DNA of 64,000 bases from NCBI RefSeq assembly GCF_043290135.1, contig NC_134701.1, positions 5,982,001 through 6,046,000 on the forward strand, in the 5' to 3' direction. The stretch's first letter is position 1. Every line of letters begins with the position of its first letter. Both the position numbers and the translations under genes were made by a program. The notes beneath the pieces are model-generated. The model had not been told where the DNA came from and searched no databases. It saw only the letters and a program-made list of their open reading frames with translations. Below are positions 1-9,673 of the stretch, piece after piece. This DNA comes from Rhipicephalus microplus. Taxonomy: Eukaryota; Arthropoda; Arachnida; Ixodida; Ixodidae.

Positions 1-1
1 C

Positions 2-3000
2 CAAGCGCGTGTTCATGAAGAAGCCGAAAAAGAGCGTCTATCCCGTGAAATTCCCAGCGAGAACGGGGCCTTTGACAGCTTAAACGTGGACGCGGCGCAA
101 CGCGCGAAGAACGCTTCATCGCGTCGCAGCAAATCTGTGCAGCCAACTCAGTCTACTTGCGATTACTGCGGCCGTGGTCACCACTCTCGAAAAGAATGCC
201 CAGCTCGCAAAGCCACATGCAATTTCTGCAAGAAGCAAGGTCATTTTATTGCTGTTTGCCGGGCCAAGCATCGGAAAGAGCTGTTAGGCTCAGTGGAACT
301 TCACGCGCTCAGTACGCGTCGGGCACGATATGCCGACATTCACGTGAATGGTCACCTCGCACACTTCAAGATAGACTCAGGGGCCGAAATAACGGTGGTT
401 TCACCTTCTTTTCCGGCATTACCTACTGTTTTGGATAAAGTGGACGCCGAGGTATCCGGTCCTGGAAATCAAAGGCTGCACGTTCTGGGATCTTTCACTG
501 CTACCTTGCAGTGGCGTAACAAAGTGTCTGTGCAAAGACTGTATGTTATCAAGAACCAGACGACACACCTCCTGGGATTACCAGCAATTGAAGACTTGGG
601 CATCGTTCAGTTTTTGGACTCTGTGGATGGTATTCCGTCATCTCAATCAAAAATTTTTCGTGGGCTTGGCGAAGTACAGGAAGAATACCACATCCGCGTC
701 GCTCAAGATGCTCGTCCCTTTTCATTAAGTGTTCCTCGACGAATACCTCTGCCTCTGCTAGAGCATGTGAAGAAGGAATTGGATGAAATGGAAACCCAAG
801 GAGTCATTCGCAAGGTTGACACGCCTACCGCATGGTGTTCAGGCCTCGTCGTCGTGCCGAAGTCGTCGGGCGGGTACAGGCTCTGTGTCGACTTGACGAA
901 GCTTAACAAGGTTATCCAGCGGGAACGCTACATTCTGCCGACAGTTGAAGACATCTTAGGTCAGCTTGGTGGGGCACAAATTTTTTCCAAGCTCGATGCA
1001 AGATCCAGCTTCCACCAAATAAAACTAACTCGTGAGAGTGAAGAACTGACGACATTCATCACACCTTTTGGCCGATATTGCTACAAGCGTCTTCCCTTTG
1101 GCATTGCGACAGCACCCGAGTATTTCCAACGCTTCATGTCGAGACTGCTCGAAGGCATCACCGGAGTCGTCAACATGATAGACGACATACTCGTCTTTGG
1201 TAGGAACCATCAAGAGCACGACCAGCGTCTAGCTGACGTCTTGGCACGGTTGACTCAAGCGGGTGTCACTCTTAATGAAAAGAAGTGTCAGTTCAGGGTC
1301 TCTTCTGTCAAGTTCTTAGGAGTTGTCGTCAGCCAGCAAGGAATTAGTCCAGACCCGGACAAAGTCAAGGCTATCATGGATCTCCCACCACCAATCGATG
1401 TTAGTGGTGTTCGCCGATTACTTGGAATGGTAAACCATGTGGCTCGATTCATTCCAAAACTGTCTGACATCTCCGCACCTATTCGTGCACTCCTCAACAA
1501 GAATAACGCGTGGAGCTGGAGTTACAACCAAGAGGAAGCGTTCAAGAAGATAAAGTCTTTGCTCAGCTCCGACACATGTATGGCTATGTACAATCCCCAT
1601 TACCCAACTATAGTATCGGCTGACGCAAGCTCTCATGGCCTTGGTGCCGTTTTACTCCAAGATCAACCGTCAGGAATTCGACGAGCAGTTGCCTATGCTT
1701 CCAGATCTCTCACTACTACAGAAGGACGCTACAGTCAAACGGAAAAGGAGTCTCTGGCTGTCACATGGGCTGTCACCAGGTTCGATCAATACCTACGTGG
1801 ACTAAGCTTTGAGGTCGAATCCGATCACCTTCCGCTTGTAGCTCTCCTGTCAAGTAAAGATCTGGACATCTTGCCACCTCGAATTCAACGTATGCGAATA
1901 AAACTGATGCGCTATCAGTTCGCCGTCAAGTATGTTCCTGGAAAACTGCTAGCCACAGCGGACACACTATCAAGAGCACCCTGCGACTTGCCAACTTCTA
2001 AAGCAGTCAGCAGCTTGGAAGTCTATATAGGGGAAGTTCTCAAGGAGCTACCTTTACAACTGGAAAATCAGCTAGACGAGATCCGTCGTCTTCAAGCTCA
2101 AGATAGCGAGTGTTCTTCTATTATGACTTATTGTGAGAAAGGCTGGCCGTCCAAGAAGAGAGTTCCGACCCATTTAGCACCATACTGGAAGGAGCGAGAA
2201 AGACTGAGTGTGTACGATGGGTTACTCTTACTGGATCGCCGCATTGTCATCCCGTCAGCCCAACGCAAGGACATTCTCGCACTACTGCACGAAGGACATC
2301 AAGGTGTCCGCCGCTGTCAAGTGCGCGCCCGCGAGTGCGTTTGGTGGCCCCATTGCAGCCAGCATATTGAGGACCTTGTGGCTCAATGTGCTAAGTGTGC
2401 TGAGACGCGAACCTTGCGTTCTGAGCCACTGTCACCAACGCCAACACCGGAACGACCATGGCAACGCCTGGGAATCGACTTGTTCCACCTGGAAGGACGC
2501 GACTACGTCCTCATTGTCGACTACTACTCCCGATTTCCAGAAATAGTCACACTGGGAACTTCATCAGCAAAAGCGGTTGTTGCTGCGGTCAAGAGTTGTT
2601 TTGCCCGTTTTGGGATACCAGACGTTGTGCGGACGGACAATGGACCTCAATTCTCGTCCAAGGAGTTCGCCGACTTTGCAACGGCGTATCGATTCTGCCA
2701 CGAGACCAGCAGCCCTCGATACCCTCAGAGTAACGGAGAGGTAGAGCGCATGGTGCGTACCGTGAAAGATTTGCTGAAGAAAAGCCCGGATCCGTACCTC
2801 GCTCTACTCGCATACCGAGACACACCTGGAGTTTCGGGCGTCTCTCCAGCTCAGTTACTCATGGGAAGGAGACTACAAACTCGTCTTCCGGTTCTGCCTG
2901 AACGACTTCTTCCGGCCTTACCCAATCACGAGGAATTTCAAGCACAGGATACTGCGGCGAAGTTGAAACAGGCGAAGGACTACAATAGCCGTCACAGTAC

Positions 3001-3442
3001 TACTCCTCTGATTTCTCTCAGTATGGGGGAGGATGTGTGGATAAAGGATTTAGGTTGCAGCGGTCGTGTCCTCAGCCCAGCTCAGCGACCAAGGTCATAT
3101 GTGGTCGAGACTCAAAGTGGTGTTGTCCAGAGGAACCGTTGCCATCTGGTGCCGTTTGTAGATGACCAAAATGTCCAACAGCAAGCATCAATGGCTTCAT
3201 CACCGACGCATGGAACCTTGTCATCAAATCCGCCAAGAGACTCAGCCTCGACCTCAGCGTCGGAATCATTGTCTCCAAGTGCTTCAAGTGCTTCGTGCGC
3301 ATCACCTGTGCCGCCTGTGAAGATGCCTCCCTCGCCTGAAGTGCAGACGCTACCTGTGCAAGCAAGTGCGCCTCAGTGTGATGAACCTAAGCGTACGCGT
3401 TCTGGCCGTGCCGTGAAACCGCCGCGCAGGTTGAACATGTAA
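2..3442 (+). CDS. Gag-Pol polyprotein of Gypsy element A (5' partial)
   Basis: The frame is open from base 2 to the TAA at 3440-3442, so the real start lies outside the window; the GTG at 86 is not a eukaryotic start. The end of Gag carries two CCHC zinc knuckles (158-259; CX2CX4HX4C twice), which bind element RNA. The aspartic protease has Asp-Ser-Gly at 374. Reverse transcriptase has its first catalytic Asp at 995 and the Asp pair at 1181-1186, in Met-Ile-Asp-Asp rather than the usual Tyr-x-Asp-Asp. RNase H has an Asp at 1622. Integrase has an HHCC zinc finger near 2290-2400 and a D, D, E triad at 2519, 2636 and 2744 (DX35E). The tail (3160-3440) is Ser/Pro-rich and ends in basic residues. 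Gag and Pol are in one frame here, unlike elements B and C. There are no internal stops, so it may still be functional. Confidence 0.92.
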   Translation, partial: QARVHEEAEKERLSREIPSENGAFDSLNVDAAQRAKNASSRRSKSVQPTQSTCDYCGRGHHSRKECPARKATCNFCKKQGHFIAVCRAKHRKELLGSVELHALSTRRARYADIHVNGHLAHFKIDSGAEITVVSPSFPALPTVLDKVDAEVSGPGNQRLHVLGSFTATLQWRNKVSVQRLYVIKNQTTHLLGLPAIEDLGIVQFLDSVDGIPSSQSKIFRGLGEVQEEYHIRVAQDARPFSLSVPRRIPLPLLEHVKKELDEMETQGVIRKVDTPTAWCSGLVVVPKSSGGYRLCVDLTKLNKVIQRERYILPTVEDILGQLGGAQIFSKLDARSSFHQIKLTRESEELTTFITPFGRYCYKRLPFGIATAPEYFQRFMSRLLEGITGVVNMIDDILVFGRNHQEHDQRLADVLARLTQAGVTLNEKKCQFRVSSVKFLGVVVSQQGISPDPDKVKAIMDLPPPIDVSGVRRLLGMVNHVARFIPKLSDISAPIRALLNKNNAWSWSYNQEEAFKKIKSLLSSDTCMAMYNPHYPTIVSADASSHGLGAVLLQDQPSGIRRAVAYASRSLTTTEGRYSQTEKESLAVTWAVTRFDQYLRGLSFEVESDHLPLVALLSSKDLDILPPRIQRMRIKLMRYQFAVKYVPGKLLATADTLSRAPCDLPTSKAVSSLEVYIGEVLKELPLQLENQLDEIRRLQAQDSECSSIMTYCEKGWPSKKRVPTHLAPYWKERERLSVYDGLLLLDRRIVIPSAQRKDILALLHEGHQGVRRCQVRARECVWWPHCSQHIEDLVAQCAKCAETRTLRSEPLSPTPTPERPWQRLGIDLFHLEGRDYVLIVDYYSRFPEIVTLGTSSAKAVVAAVKSCFARFGIPDVVRTDNGPQFSSKEFADFATAYRFCHETSSPRYPQSNGEVERMVRTVKDLLKKSPDPYLALLAYRDTPGVSGVSPAQLLMGRRLQTRLPVLPERLLPALPNHEEFQAQDTAAKLKQAKDYNSRHSTTPLISLSMGEDVWIKDLGCSGRVLSPAQRPRSYVVETQSGVVQRNRCHLVPFVDDQNVQQQASMASSPTHGTLSSNPPRDSASTSASESLSPSASSASCASPVPPVKMPPSPEVQTLPVQASAPQCDEPKRTRSGRAVKPPRRLNM

Positions 3443-3449
3443 CTATCCC

Positions 3450-3460
3450 GGGAGGGAAGA
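3450..3460 (+). other. Polypurine tract of element A
   Basis: An 11-base all-purine run (GGGAGGGAAGA) ends directly at the TG of the 3' LTR. This is the expected place for the plus-strand DNA primer of an LTR retrotransposon. Confidence 0.8.
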
Positions 3461-3624
3461 TGTAGTGGACGCTGAGTGCTATGTTAATCCTCTAATGGAT
3501 GGCGCTGTCGGCATGCGCGCGCCACCTCATGTGGGGTATATAGCAGGGGGGCAGTTGGGAATAAAGGGGGTCTTCTTGTTGTTGCTATGAGCCATGCTCG
3601 TGTCTTACTCGGCGTCTCTGAACA
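3461..3624 (+). repeat. 3' LTR of Gypsy element A (164 bp)
   Basis: It begins TGTAGTGG and ends TCTCTGAACA, so TG...CA. A TATATA box lies at 3537-3542 and an AATAAA signal at 3560-3565. Promoter and poly(A) signal are thus packed within about 30 bp, as in compact invertebrate Gypsy LTRs. The base after the LTR starts the satellite flank ATATGTTCTGG. The partner LTR is off the window, so age cannot be judged. Confidence 0.85.
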
Positions 3625-4591
3625 ATATGTTCTGGTGGTGGTGAGTGTGGAGCCGGACTGTCTCCGTGGCGCAATTGGCTAGCGCGATCGGCTGTTAACC
3701 GAAAGGTTGGAGGTACGAGCCCTCCCGGGACTGGTGCGTTGCTTTTTTTTCTTAGGGCTGATAGCTTTACAGATATGTTGTGATGGTGGTGAGAGTGGAG
3801 CACGACTGTCTCCGTGGCGCATTTGGCAAGCGCGATCGGCTGTTAACCGAAAGGTGGGCGGTACGAGCCCAACCGGTGGTGGTGCGGCGCTTTTTTTCTT
3901 TGGGCTGATAGCTTTGAAGATATGTTCTGATGGTGGTGAGAGTGAAGCACGACTGTCTCCGTGGCGCAATTGGCTAGCGCGATCGGCTGTTAACAACAAT
4001 GTTCGAGGTAAGAGCCCACCCGGTGGTGGTGCGGCGCTTTTTTTTCTTTGGGCTGATAGCTTTGAAGATATGTTCTGATGGTGGTGAGAGTGGAGCACGA
4101 CTGTCTCCGTGGCGCAATTGTCTAGCGCGATCGGCTGTTAACCGAAAGGTTGGAGGTACGAGCCCACCCGGTGGTTGTGCGGCACTTTTTTTCTTTGGGC
4201 TGATAGCTTTGAAGATATGTTCTGATGGTGGTGAGAGTGGAGCACGACTGTCTCCGTGGCGCAATTGGCTAGCGCGATCGGCTGTTAACCGAAAGGTTGG
4301 AGGTACGAGCCCACCTGGTGGTGGTGCGGCGTTTTTTTTCCTTTGGGCTGATAGCTTTGAAGATATGTTCTGATGGTGGTGAGAGTGGAGCACGACTGTC
4401 TCCATGGCGCAATTGGCTATTCGATCGGCTGTTAACTGAAAGGTTTGAGGTTCGAGCCCTCCCGGGAGTGGTGTGTTGCTTTTTTTATTTTGGGCTGATA
4501 GCTTTGAAGATATGTAATGATGGTGGTGAGAGTGGAGCACGACTGTCTCCGTGGAGCAATTGGCTAGCGCGATCGGCTGTTAACCGAAAGG

Positions 4592-4652
4592 TTGGAGGTA
4601 CGAGCCTACCCGGTGGAGGTGCGAGCCCACCCGGTGGAGGTGCGGCGCTTTT
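4592..4652 (+). repeat. Satellite unit with a duplicated T-arm 3' half
   Basis: The stretch GGAGGT-x-CGAGCC-x-ACCCGGTGG occurs twice in a row before the GCGGCGC trailer and T run, adding about 22 bp to the unit. It breaks any tRNA fold. The same change is present at 7121, which marks the 2529-bp duplication. Confidence 0.75.
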
Positions 4653-4861
4653 TTTTCTTTGGGCTGATAGCTCAGAAGATATGTTCTGATGGTGGTGAGA
4701 GGGGAGCACTACTGTCTCCGTGGCGCAATTGGCTAGCGCGATCGGCTGTTAACCGAGAGGTTGGAGGTTGGAGCCTTCCCGGTGGTGGTGCGGCGATTTT
4801 TTTCCTTTTGGCTGATAGCTCTGAAGAAATGTTCTGACGGTGCTGAGAGTGGAGCACGACT

Positions 4862-4934
4862 GTCTTCATGGCGCAATTGGCTATGCGATCGGCTGTCAAC
4901 TGAAAGGTTGGAGGTTCGAGTCCTCCCGGGAGTG
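4862..4934 (+). pseudogene. tRNA-Asn-like body with anticodon changed to GTC (Asp)
   Basis: The body starts GTCTTCATGGCGC. The anticodon loop reads CTGTCAA with GTC at 4895-4897 in place of GTT. The D arm is one base shorter than in the common unit (CTATGCG instead of CTAGCGCG). The T loop is intact (TTCGAGT), so the B box is near consensus. A T run follows. Asparagine identity depends on the GTT anticodon, so I read this as a decayed copy rather than a real tRNA-Asp. Similar GTC copies lie near 7424, 27570, 28161, 34602, 39272 and 61139. Confidence 0.6.
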
Positions 4935-5155
4935 GTGTATTGCTTTTTTTCTTTGGGCTGATAGCTTTGAAGAAATGTTCTGATGATGGTGAGAGTGGAG
5001 CACGACTGTCTCCGTGGCGCAGTTGGCTAGCGCGATCGGCTGTTAACCGAAAGGTTGGAAGTACGAGCCCACCCGGTGGTGGTGTGGCGCTTTTTTTTCT
5101 TTGGGCTGAAAGCTTTGAAGAAATGTTCTGATGGTGGTGAGAGTGGAGCACGTCT

Positions 5156-5229
5156 GTCTCCGTGGCTCAATTGGCTAGCGCGGTCGGCTGTTAACCGAAA
5201 GGTTGGAGGTTCGAGTCCTCCCGGGAGTG
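5156..5229 (+). tRNA. tRNA-Asn(GTT)-like gene, one of the better copies
   Basis: A 74-nt cloverleaf can be drawn: acceptor 5' strand GTCTCCG, D arm GCTC/GCGC with one mismatch, anticodon loop CTGTTAA (5188-5194), variable loop AGGTT, T stem GGAGG/CCTCC with loop TTCGAGT. The A box (TGGCTCAATTGG) and B box (GGTTCGAGTCC) fit the consensus for RNA polymerase III, and a T7 run follows 12 bases downstream. The weak point is the acceptor 3' strand CGGGAGT, which pairs poorly with GTCTCCG. Near-identical units lie at about 7979 and 16526. It may be a functional gene, a transcribed repeat or a pseudogene; sequence alone does not decide. Confidence 0.45.
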
Positions 5230-8200
5230 GTGTGTTGCTTTTTTTATTTTGGGCTGATAGCTTTGAAAATATGTTTTGATGGTGGTGAGTGTGGAGCAGG
5301 ACTGTCTCCGTGACGAAATTGGCTAGCGCGATCGGCTGTTAACCGAAAGGTTGTAGGTACGAGCCCACCCGGTGGAGGTGCGGCGCTTTTTTTTTCTTTG
5401 GACTCATAGCTTTGAAGATATGTCCTGATGGTGGTGAGAGTGGAGCACGACTGTCTCCATGGCGCAATTGGCTAGCGCGATGGGCTGTTAGCTGAGAGGT
5501 TGGAGGTTCGAGCCCACCCGGTGGTGGTGCGGCGATTTTTTTTCCTTTGGGCTGATAGCTCTGAAAAAATGTTCTGACGGTGGTGAGAGTGGAGCACGAC
5601 TGTCTTCATGGCGCAAGTGGCTATGCGATCGGCTGTTAACTGAAAAGTTGGAGGTTCCAGCCCTCCCGGGAGTGGTTTGTTGCTTTTTTTTTGGGCTGAT
5701 ACCTTAGAAGATATGTTCTGATGGTGGTGAGAGTGGAGCACGAATGTCTCCGTGGCGCAATTTGCTAGCGCGATCGGCTGTTAACCGAAAGGTTGGAGGT
5801 ACGAGCCCACACGGTGGTGGTCCGGCACTTTTTTTCTTTGCGCTGATAGCTCTGAAGAAATGTTCTGACGGTGGTGAGATTGAAGCACGACTGTCTCCGT
5901 GGCGCAATTGGCTATGCGAAAGGCTGTTAACCGGAAGGTTGGAGGTTCGAGCCCTCCCGGGAGTGGTGTGTTGCTTTTTTTTCTTTGGGCTGATAGCTTT
6001 GAAGATATGTTCTGATGGTGGTGAGAGTGGAGCAGGACTGTCTCCGTGGCGCAATTGGCTAGCGCGATCGGCTGTTAACCGAAAGGTTGGAGGTTTGAGC
6101 CCTCCCGGGAGTGGTGTGTTGCTTTTTTTTATTTTGGGCTGATAACTTTGAAGATATGTTCTGGTGGTGGTGAGTGTGGAGCCGGACTGTCTCCGTGGCG
6201 CAATTGGCTAGCGCGATCGGCTGTTAACCGAAAGGTTGGAGGTACGAGCCCTCCCGGGACTGGTGCGTTGCTTTTTTTTCTTAGGGCTGATAGCTTTACA
6301 GATATGTTGTGATGGTGGTGAGAGTGGAGCACGACTGTCTCCGTGGCGCATTTGGCAAGCGCGATCGGCTGTTAACCGAAAGGTGGGCGGTACGAGCCCA
6401 ACCGGTGGTGGTGCGGCGCTTTTTTTCTTTGGGCTGATAGCTTTGAAGATATGTTCTGATGGTGGTGAGAGTGAAGCACGACTGTCTCCGTGGCGCAATT
6501 GGCTAGCGCGATCGGCTGTTAACAACAATGTTCGAGGTAAGAGCCCACCCGGTGGTGGTGCGGCGCTTTTTTTTCTTTGGGCTGATAGCTTTGAAGATAT
6601 GTTCTGATGGTGGTGAGAGTGGAGCACGACTGTCTCCGTGGCGCAATTGTCTAGCGCGATCGGCTGTTAACCGAAAGGTTGGAGGTACGAGCCCACCCGG
6701 TGGTTGTGCGGCACTTTTTTTCTTTGGGCTGATAGCTTTGAAGATATGTTCTGATGGTGGTGAGAGTGGAGCACGACTGTCTCCGTGGCGCAATTGGCTA
6801 GCGCGATCGGCTGTTAACCGAAAGGTTGGAGGTACGAGCCCACCTGGTGGTGGTGCGGCGTTTTTTTTCCTTTGGGCTGATAGCTTTGAAGATATGTTCT
6901 GATGGTGGTGAGAGTGGAGCACGACTGTCTCCATGGCGCAATTGGCTATTCGATCGGCTGTTAACTGAAAGGTTTGAGGTTCGAGCCCTCCCGGGAGTGG
7001 TGTGTTGCTTTTTTTATTTTGGGCTGATAGCTTTGAAGATATGTAATGATGGTGGTGAGAGTGGAGCACGACTGTCTCCGTGGAGCAATTGGCTAGCGCG
7101 ATCGGCTGTTAACCGAAAGGTTGGAGGTACGAGCCTACCCGGTGGAGGTGCGAGCCCACCCGGTGGAGGTGCGGCGCTTTTTTTTCTTTGGGCTGATAGC
7201 TCAGAAGATATGTTCTGATGGTGGTGAGAGGGGAGCACTACTGTCTCCGTGGCGCAATTGGCTAGCGCGATCGGCTGTTAACCGAGAGGTTGGAGGTTGG
7301 AGCCCTCCCGGTGGTGGTGCGGCGATTTTTTTCCTTTTGGCTGATAGCTCTGAAGAAATGTTCTGACGGTGCTGAGAGTGGAGCACGACTGTCTTCATGG
7401 CGCAATTGGCTATGCGATCGGCTGTCAACTGAAAGGTTGGAGGTTCGAGTCCTCCCGGGAGTGGTGTATTGCTTTTTTTCTTTGGGCTGATAGCTTTGAA
7501 GAAATGTTCTGATGATGGTGAGAGTGGAGCACGACTGTCTCCGTGGCGCAGTTGGCTAGCGCGATCGGCTGTTAACCGAAAGGTTGGAGGTACGAGCCCA
7601 CCCGGTGGTGGTGTGGCGCTTTTTTTTCTTTGGGCTGATAGCTCTGAAGAAATGTTCTGACGGTGGTGAGAGTGGAGCACGACTGTCTTCGTGGCGCAAT
7701 TGGCTATGCGATCGGCTGTTAACTGAAAGGTTGGATGTTGGAGCCCTCCCGGGAGTGGTGTGTTGCGTTTTTTTCTTTGGGCTGATAGCTTTGAAGATAT
7801 GTTCTCGTGGTGGTGAGAGTGGAGCAGGACTGTCTCCGTGGCGCAATTGGCTAGCGCGATCGGCTGTTAACCGAAATTTGGAGGTACGAGCCCACCCGGT
7901 GGTGGTGCGGCGCTTTTTTTTCTTTGGGCTGAGAGCTTTGAAGAAATGTTCTGATGGTGGTGAGAGTGGAGCACGTCTGTCTCCGTGGCTCAATTGGCTA
8001 GCGCGGTCGGCTGTTAACCGAAAGGTTGGAGGTTCGAGTCCCCCGGGAGTGGTGTGGTGCTTTTTTTATTTTGGGCTGATAGCTTTGAAAATATGTTTTG
8101 ATGGTGGTGAGTGTGGAGCAGGACTGTCTCCGTGACGAAATTGGCTAGCGCGATCGGCTGTTAACCGAAAGGTTGTAGGTACGAGCCCACCCTGTGGAGG

Positions 8201-9421
8201 TGCGGCGCTTTTTTTTTCTTTGGACTCATAGCTTTGAAGATATGTCCTGATGGTGGTGAGAGTGGAGCACGACTGTCTCCGTGGCGCAATTGGCTAGCGC
8301 GATGGGCTGTTAGCTGAGAGGTTGGAGGTTCGAGCCCACCCGGTGGTGGTGCGGCGATTTTTTTTCCTTTGGGCTGATAGCTCTGAAAAAATGTTCTGAC
8401 GGTGGTGAGAGTGGAGCACGACTGTCTTCATGGCGCAAGTGGCTATGCGATCGGTTGTTAACTGAAAAGTTGGAGGTTCCAGCCCTCCCGGGAGTGGTTT
8501 GTTGCTTTTTTTGGGGCTGACACCTTAGAAGATATGTTCTGATGGTGGTGAGAGTGGAGCACGAATGTCTCCGTGGCGCTATTTGCTAGCGCGATCGGCT
8601 GTTAACCGAAAGGTTGGAGGTACGAGCCCACACGGTGGTGGTCCGGCACTTTTTTTTCTTTGCGCTGATAGCTCTGAAGAAATGTTCTGACGGTGGTGAG
8701 ATTGAAGCACGACTGTCTCCGTGGCGCAATTGGCTATGCGAAAGGCTGTTAACCGGAAGGTTGGAGGTTCAAGCCCTCCCGGGAGTGGTGTGTTGCTTTT
8801 TTTTTCTTTGGGCTGATAGCTTTGAAGATATGTTCTGATGGTGGTGAGAGTGGAGCAGGACTGTCTCCGTGGCGCAATTGGCTAGCGCGATCGGCTGTTA
8901 ACCGAAAGGTTGGAGGTTTGAGCCCTCCCGGGAGTGGTGTGTTGCTTTTTTTTATTTTGGGCTGATAACTTTGAAGATATGTTCTGGTGGTGGTGAGTGT
9001 GGAGCCGGACTGTCTCCGTGGCGCAATTGGCTAGCGCGATCGGCTGTTAACCGACAGGTTGGAGGTACGAGCCCTCCCGGGACTGGTGCGTTGCTTTTTT
9101 TTCTTAGGGCTGACAGCTTTACAAATATGTTGTGATGGTGGTGAGAGTGGAGCACGACTGTCTCCGTGGCGCAATGGGCTAGCGCGATCGGCTGTTAACC
9201 GAAAGGTTGGCGGTACGAGCCCAACAGGTGGTGGTGCGGCGCTTTTTTTCTTTGGGCTGATAGCTTTGAAGATATGTTCTGATGGTGGTGAGAGTGAAGC
9301 ACGACTGTCTCCGTGGCGCAATTGGCTAGCGCGATCGGCTGTTAACAAAAATGTTCGAGGTAAGAGCCCACCCGGTGGTGGTGCGGCGCTTTTTTTTTTC
9401 TTTGGGCTGATAGCTTTGAAG

Positions 9422-9425
9422 ATAT
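9422..9425 (+). repeat. Target-site duplication ATAT, left of element B
   Basis: ATAT directly before the 5' LTR is repeated at 14574-14577 directly after the 3' LTR. Removing the element and one ATAT restores the normal satellite reading, as seen uninterrupted at 17968-17971. Confidence 0.92.
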
Positions 9426-9599
9426 TGCTACCTGTAGGCTGCCACAAACCATAGTGCGAATGCGCGTGTGCGCCCGACGAAGAAGATGAGGCTCGCTGGC
9501 TGCTCGAGCTCGGAGCCAGACTGGCCAGTGCTGCAACCGCTCTTGCAAATATATTTTTCGAATATATTCGCAATACTTTGTCTCGTTACTCACGTAACA
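9426..9599 (+). repeat. 5' LTR of Gypsy element B (174 bp)
   Basis: It starts TGCTACCTGT and ends CACGTAACA (TG...CA). The last third is AT-rich (ATATATTTTTCG, AATATATTCG) and could hold the TATA and poly(A) functions, though no perfect AATAAA is seen. It matches 14400-14573 without a difference that I can find. Confidence 0.95.
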
Positions 9600-9603
9600 T
9601 ATT

Positions 9604-9616
9604 TGGTGGAGGTGGA
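9604..9616 (+). other. Primer-binding site of element B
   Basis: TGGTGGAGGTGGA begins 4 bases after the LTR. PBS sequences start TGG because they pair with the CCA end of a tRNA. The first 11 bases complement the CACCTCCACCA 3' end found in many animal tRNA-Ala genes, so tRNA-Ala is the likely primer (inference from general knowledge of that tRNA). Element C has a similar but not identical site, TGGTGGGAGGT. Confidence 0.6.
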
Positions 9617-9673
9617 ACGATCCCCGTCCTCACCACGCAGCTCCGCAGTGGCCGCATCCTCCAGCTTCCCGCC

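Larger units (their letters stand above)
1..3624 (+). mobile_element. Ty3/Gypsy LTR retrotransposon A, 5' end outside the window
   Basis: The window opens inside a Gag-Pol frame, which is followed by a purine-rich tract (3450-3460) and a 3' LTR (3461-3624, TG...CA). The 5' LTR and most of gag lie off the left edge. Pol order is protease, reverse transcriptase, RNase H, integrase, the order of Ty3/Gypsy (Metaviridae). No env-like frame follows pol. The right flank is ATATGTTCTGG of the tRNA-Asn satellite. The same flank without an element is present at 6154, so the junction is well defined. Protein sequence and gag layout differ clearly from elements B and C, so this is a separate lineage; two zinc knuckles and the style of the RT recall the Mag/K02A2.6-like group (inference). 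Confidence 0.93.
3625..8976 (+). repeat. Tandem segmental duplication within the satellite (2529 and 2823 bp)
   Basis: Copy 1 is 3625-6153 and copy 2 is 6154-8976. Distinctive mutated units recur at an offset of 2529 bp, for example the GTTAACAACAATGTT unit at about 3990 and 6519 and the duplicated T-arm unit at 4592 and 7121. From about 7640 the offset becomes 2823, so copy 2 has two extra units (294 bp). A third copy starts at 8977 and is interrupted by element B. The offsets are close to whole numbers of units (17 and 19), as expected from unequal exchange. Confidence 0.85.
3625..9425 (+). repeat. tRNA-Asn-derived satellite array, block 1
   Basis: About 39 head-to-tail units of 148-149 bp. 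Each has a spacer (GGGCTGATAGCTTTGAAG, then ATATGTTCTGATGG and a GTGAGAGTGGAGCACGACT-like stretch), a tRNA-Asn-like body starting GTCTCCG, and a T run. Two 3' types occur. Type A has T-stem 3' strand CCTCC followed by CGGGAGTGG and usually T7ATTTT. Type B has CCACC followed by CGGTGGTGG, a GCGGCGC trailer and usually T8CTTT. No protein gene is supported here: long frames on both strands shift between units because 148 is not a multiple of 3. The block contains the 2529/2823-bp duplication and ends at the ATAT target duplication of element B. Confidence 0.93.

Noticed and set aside
86..88. GTG at 86 as the start of the element A polyprotein
   Set aside because: The frame is open to the window edge and GTG is not a usual start in animals; the protein continues to the left.
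1025..1219. Antisense frames inside the three pol genes
   Set aside because: Short shadows of conserved coding sequence, with no motif of their own.
3443..3624. An env-like third gene in element A
   Set aside because: Only 18 bases lie between the pol stop and the LTR; elements B and C also have no room for env.
3585..9500. Many open frames of 60-190 codons on both strands in the satellite
   Set aside because: They repeat with the 148-bp unit, change frame from unit to unit and translate the tRNA body and T run (Phe runs on one strand, Lys runs on the other). Peptides of the Leu-Ala-Arg-Ser-Ala-Val-Asn-Arg type are known read-through of tRNA-Asn sequence. Not genes.
9578..9673. Upstream extension of element B gag to a TTG in the LTR
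   Set aside because: No ATG in this part. The ATG at 9674 has a good context and matches the layout of element C.
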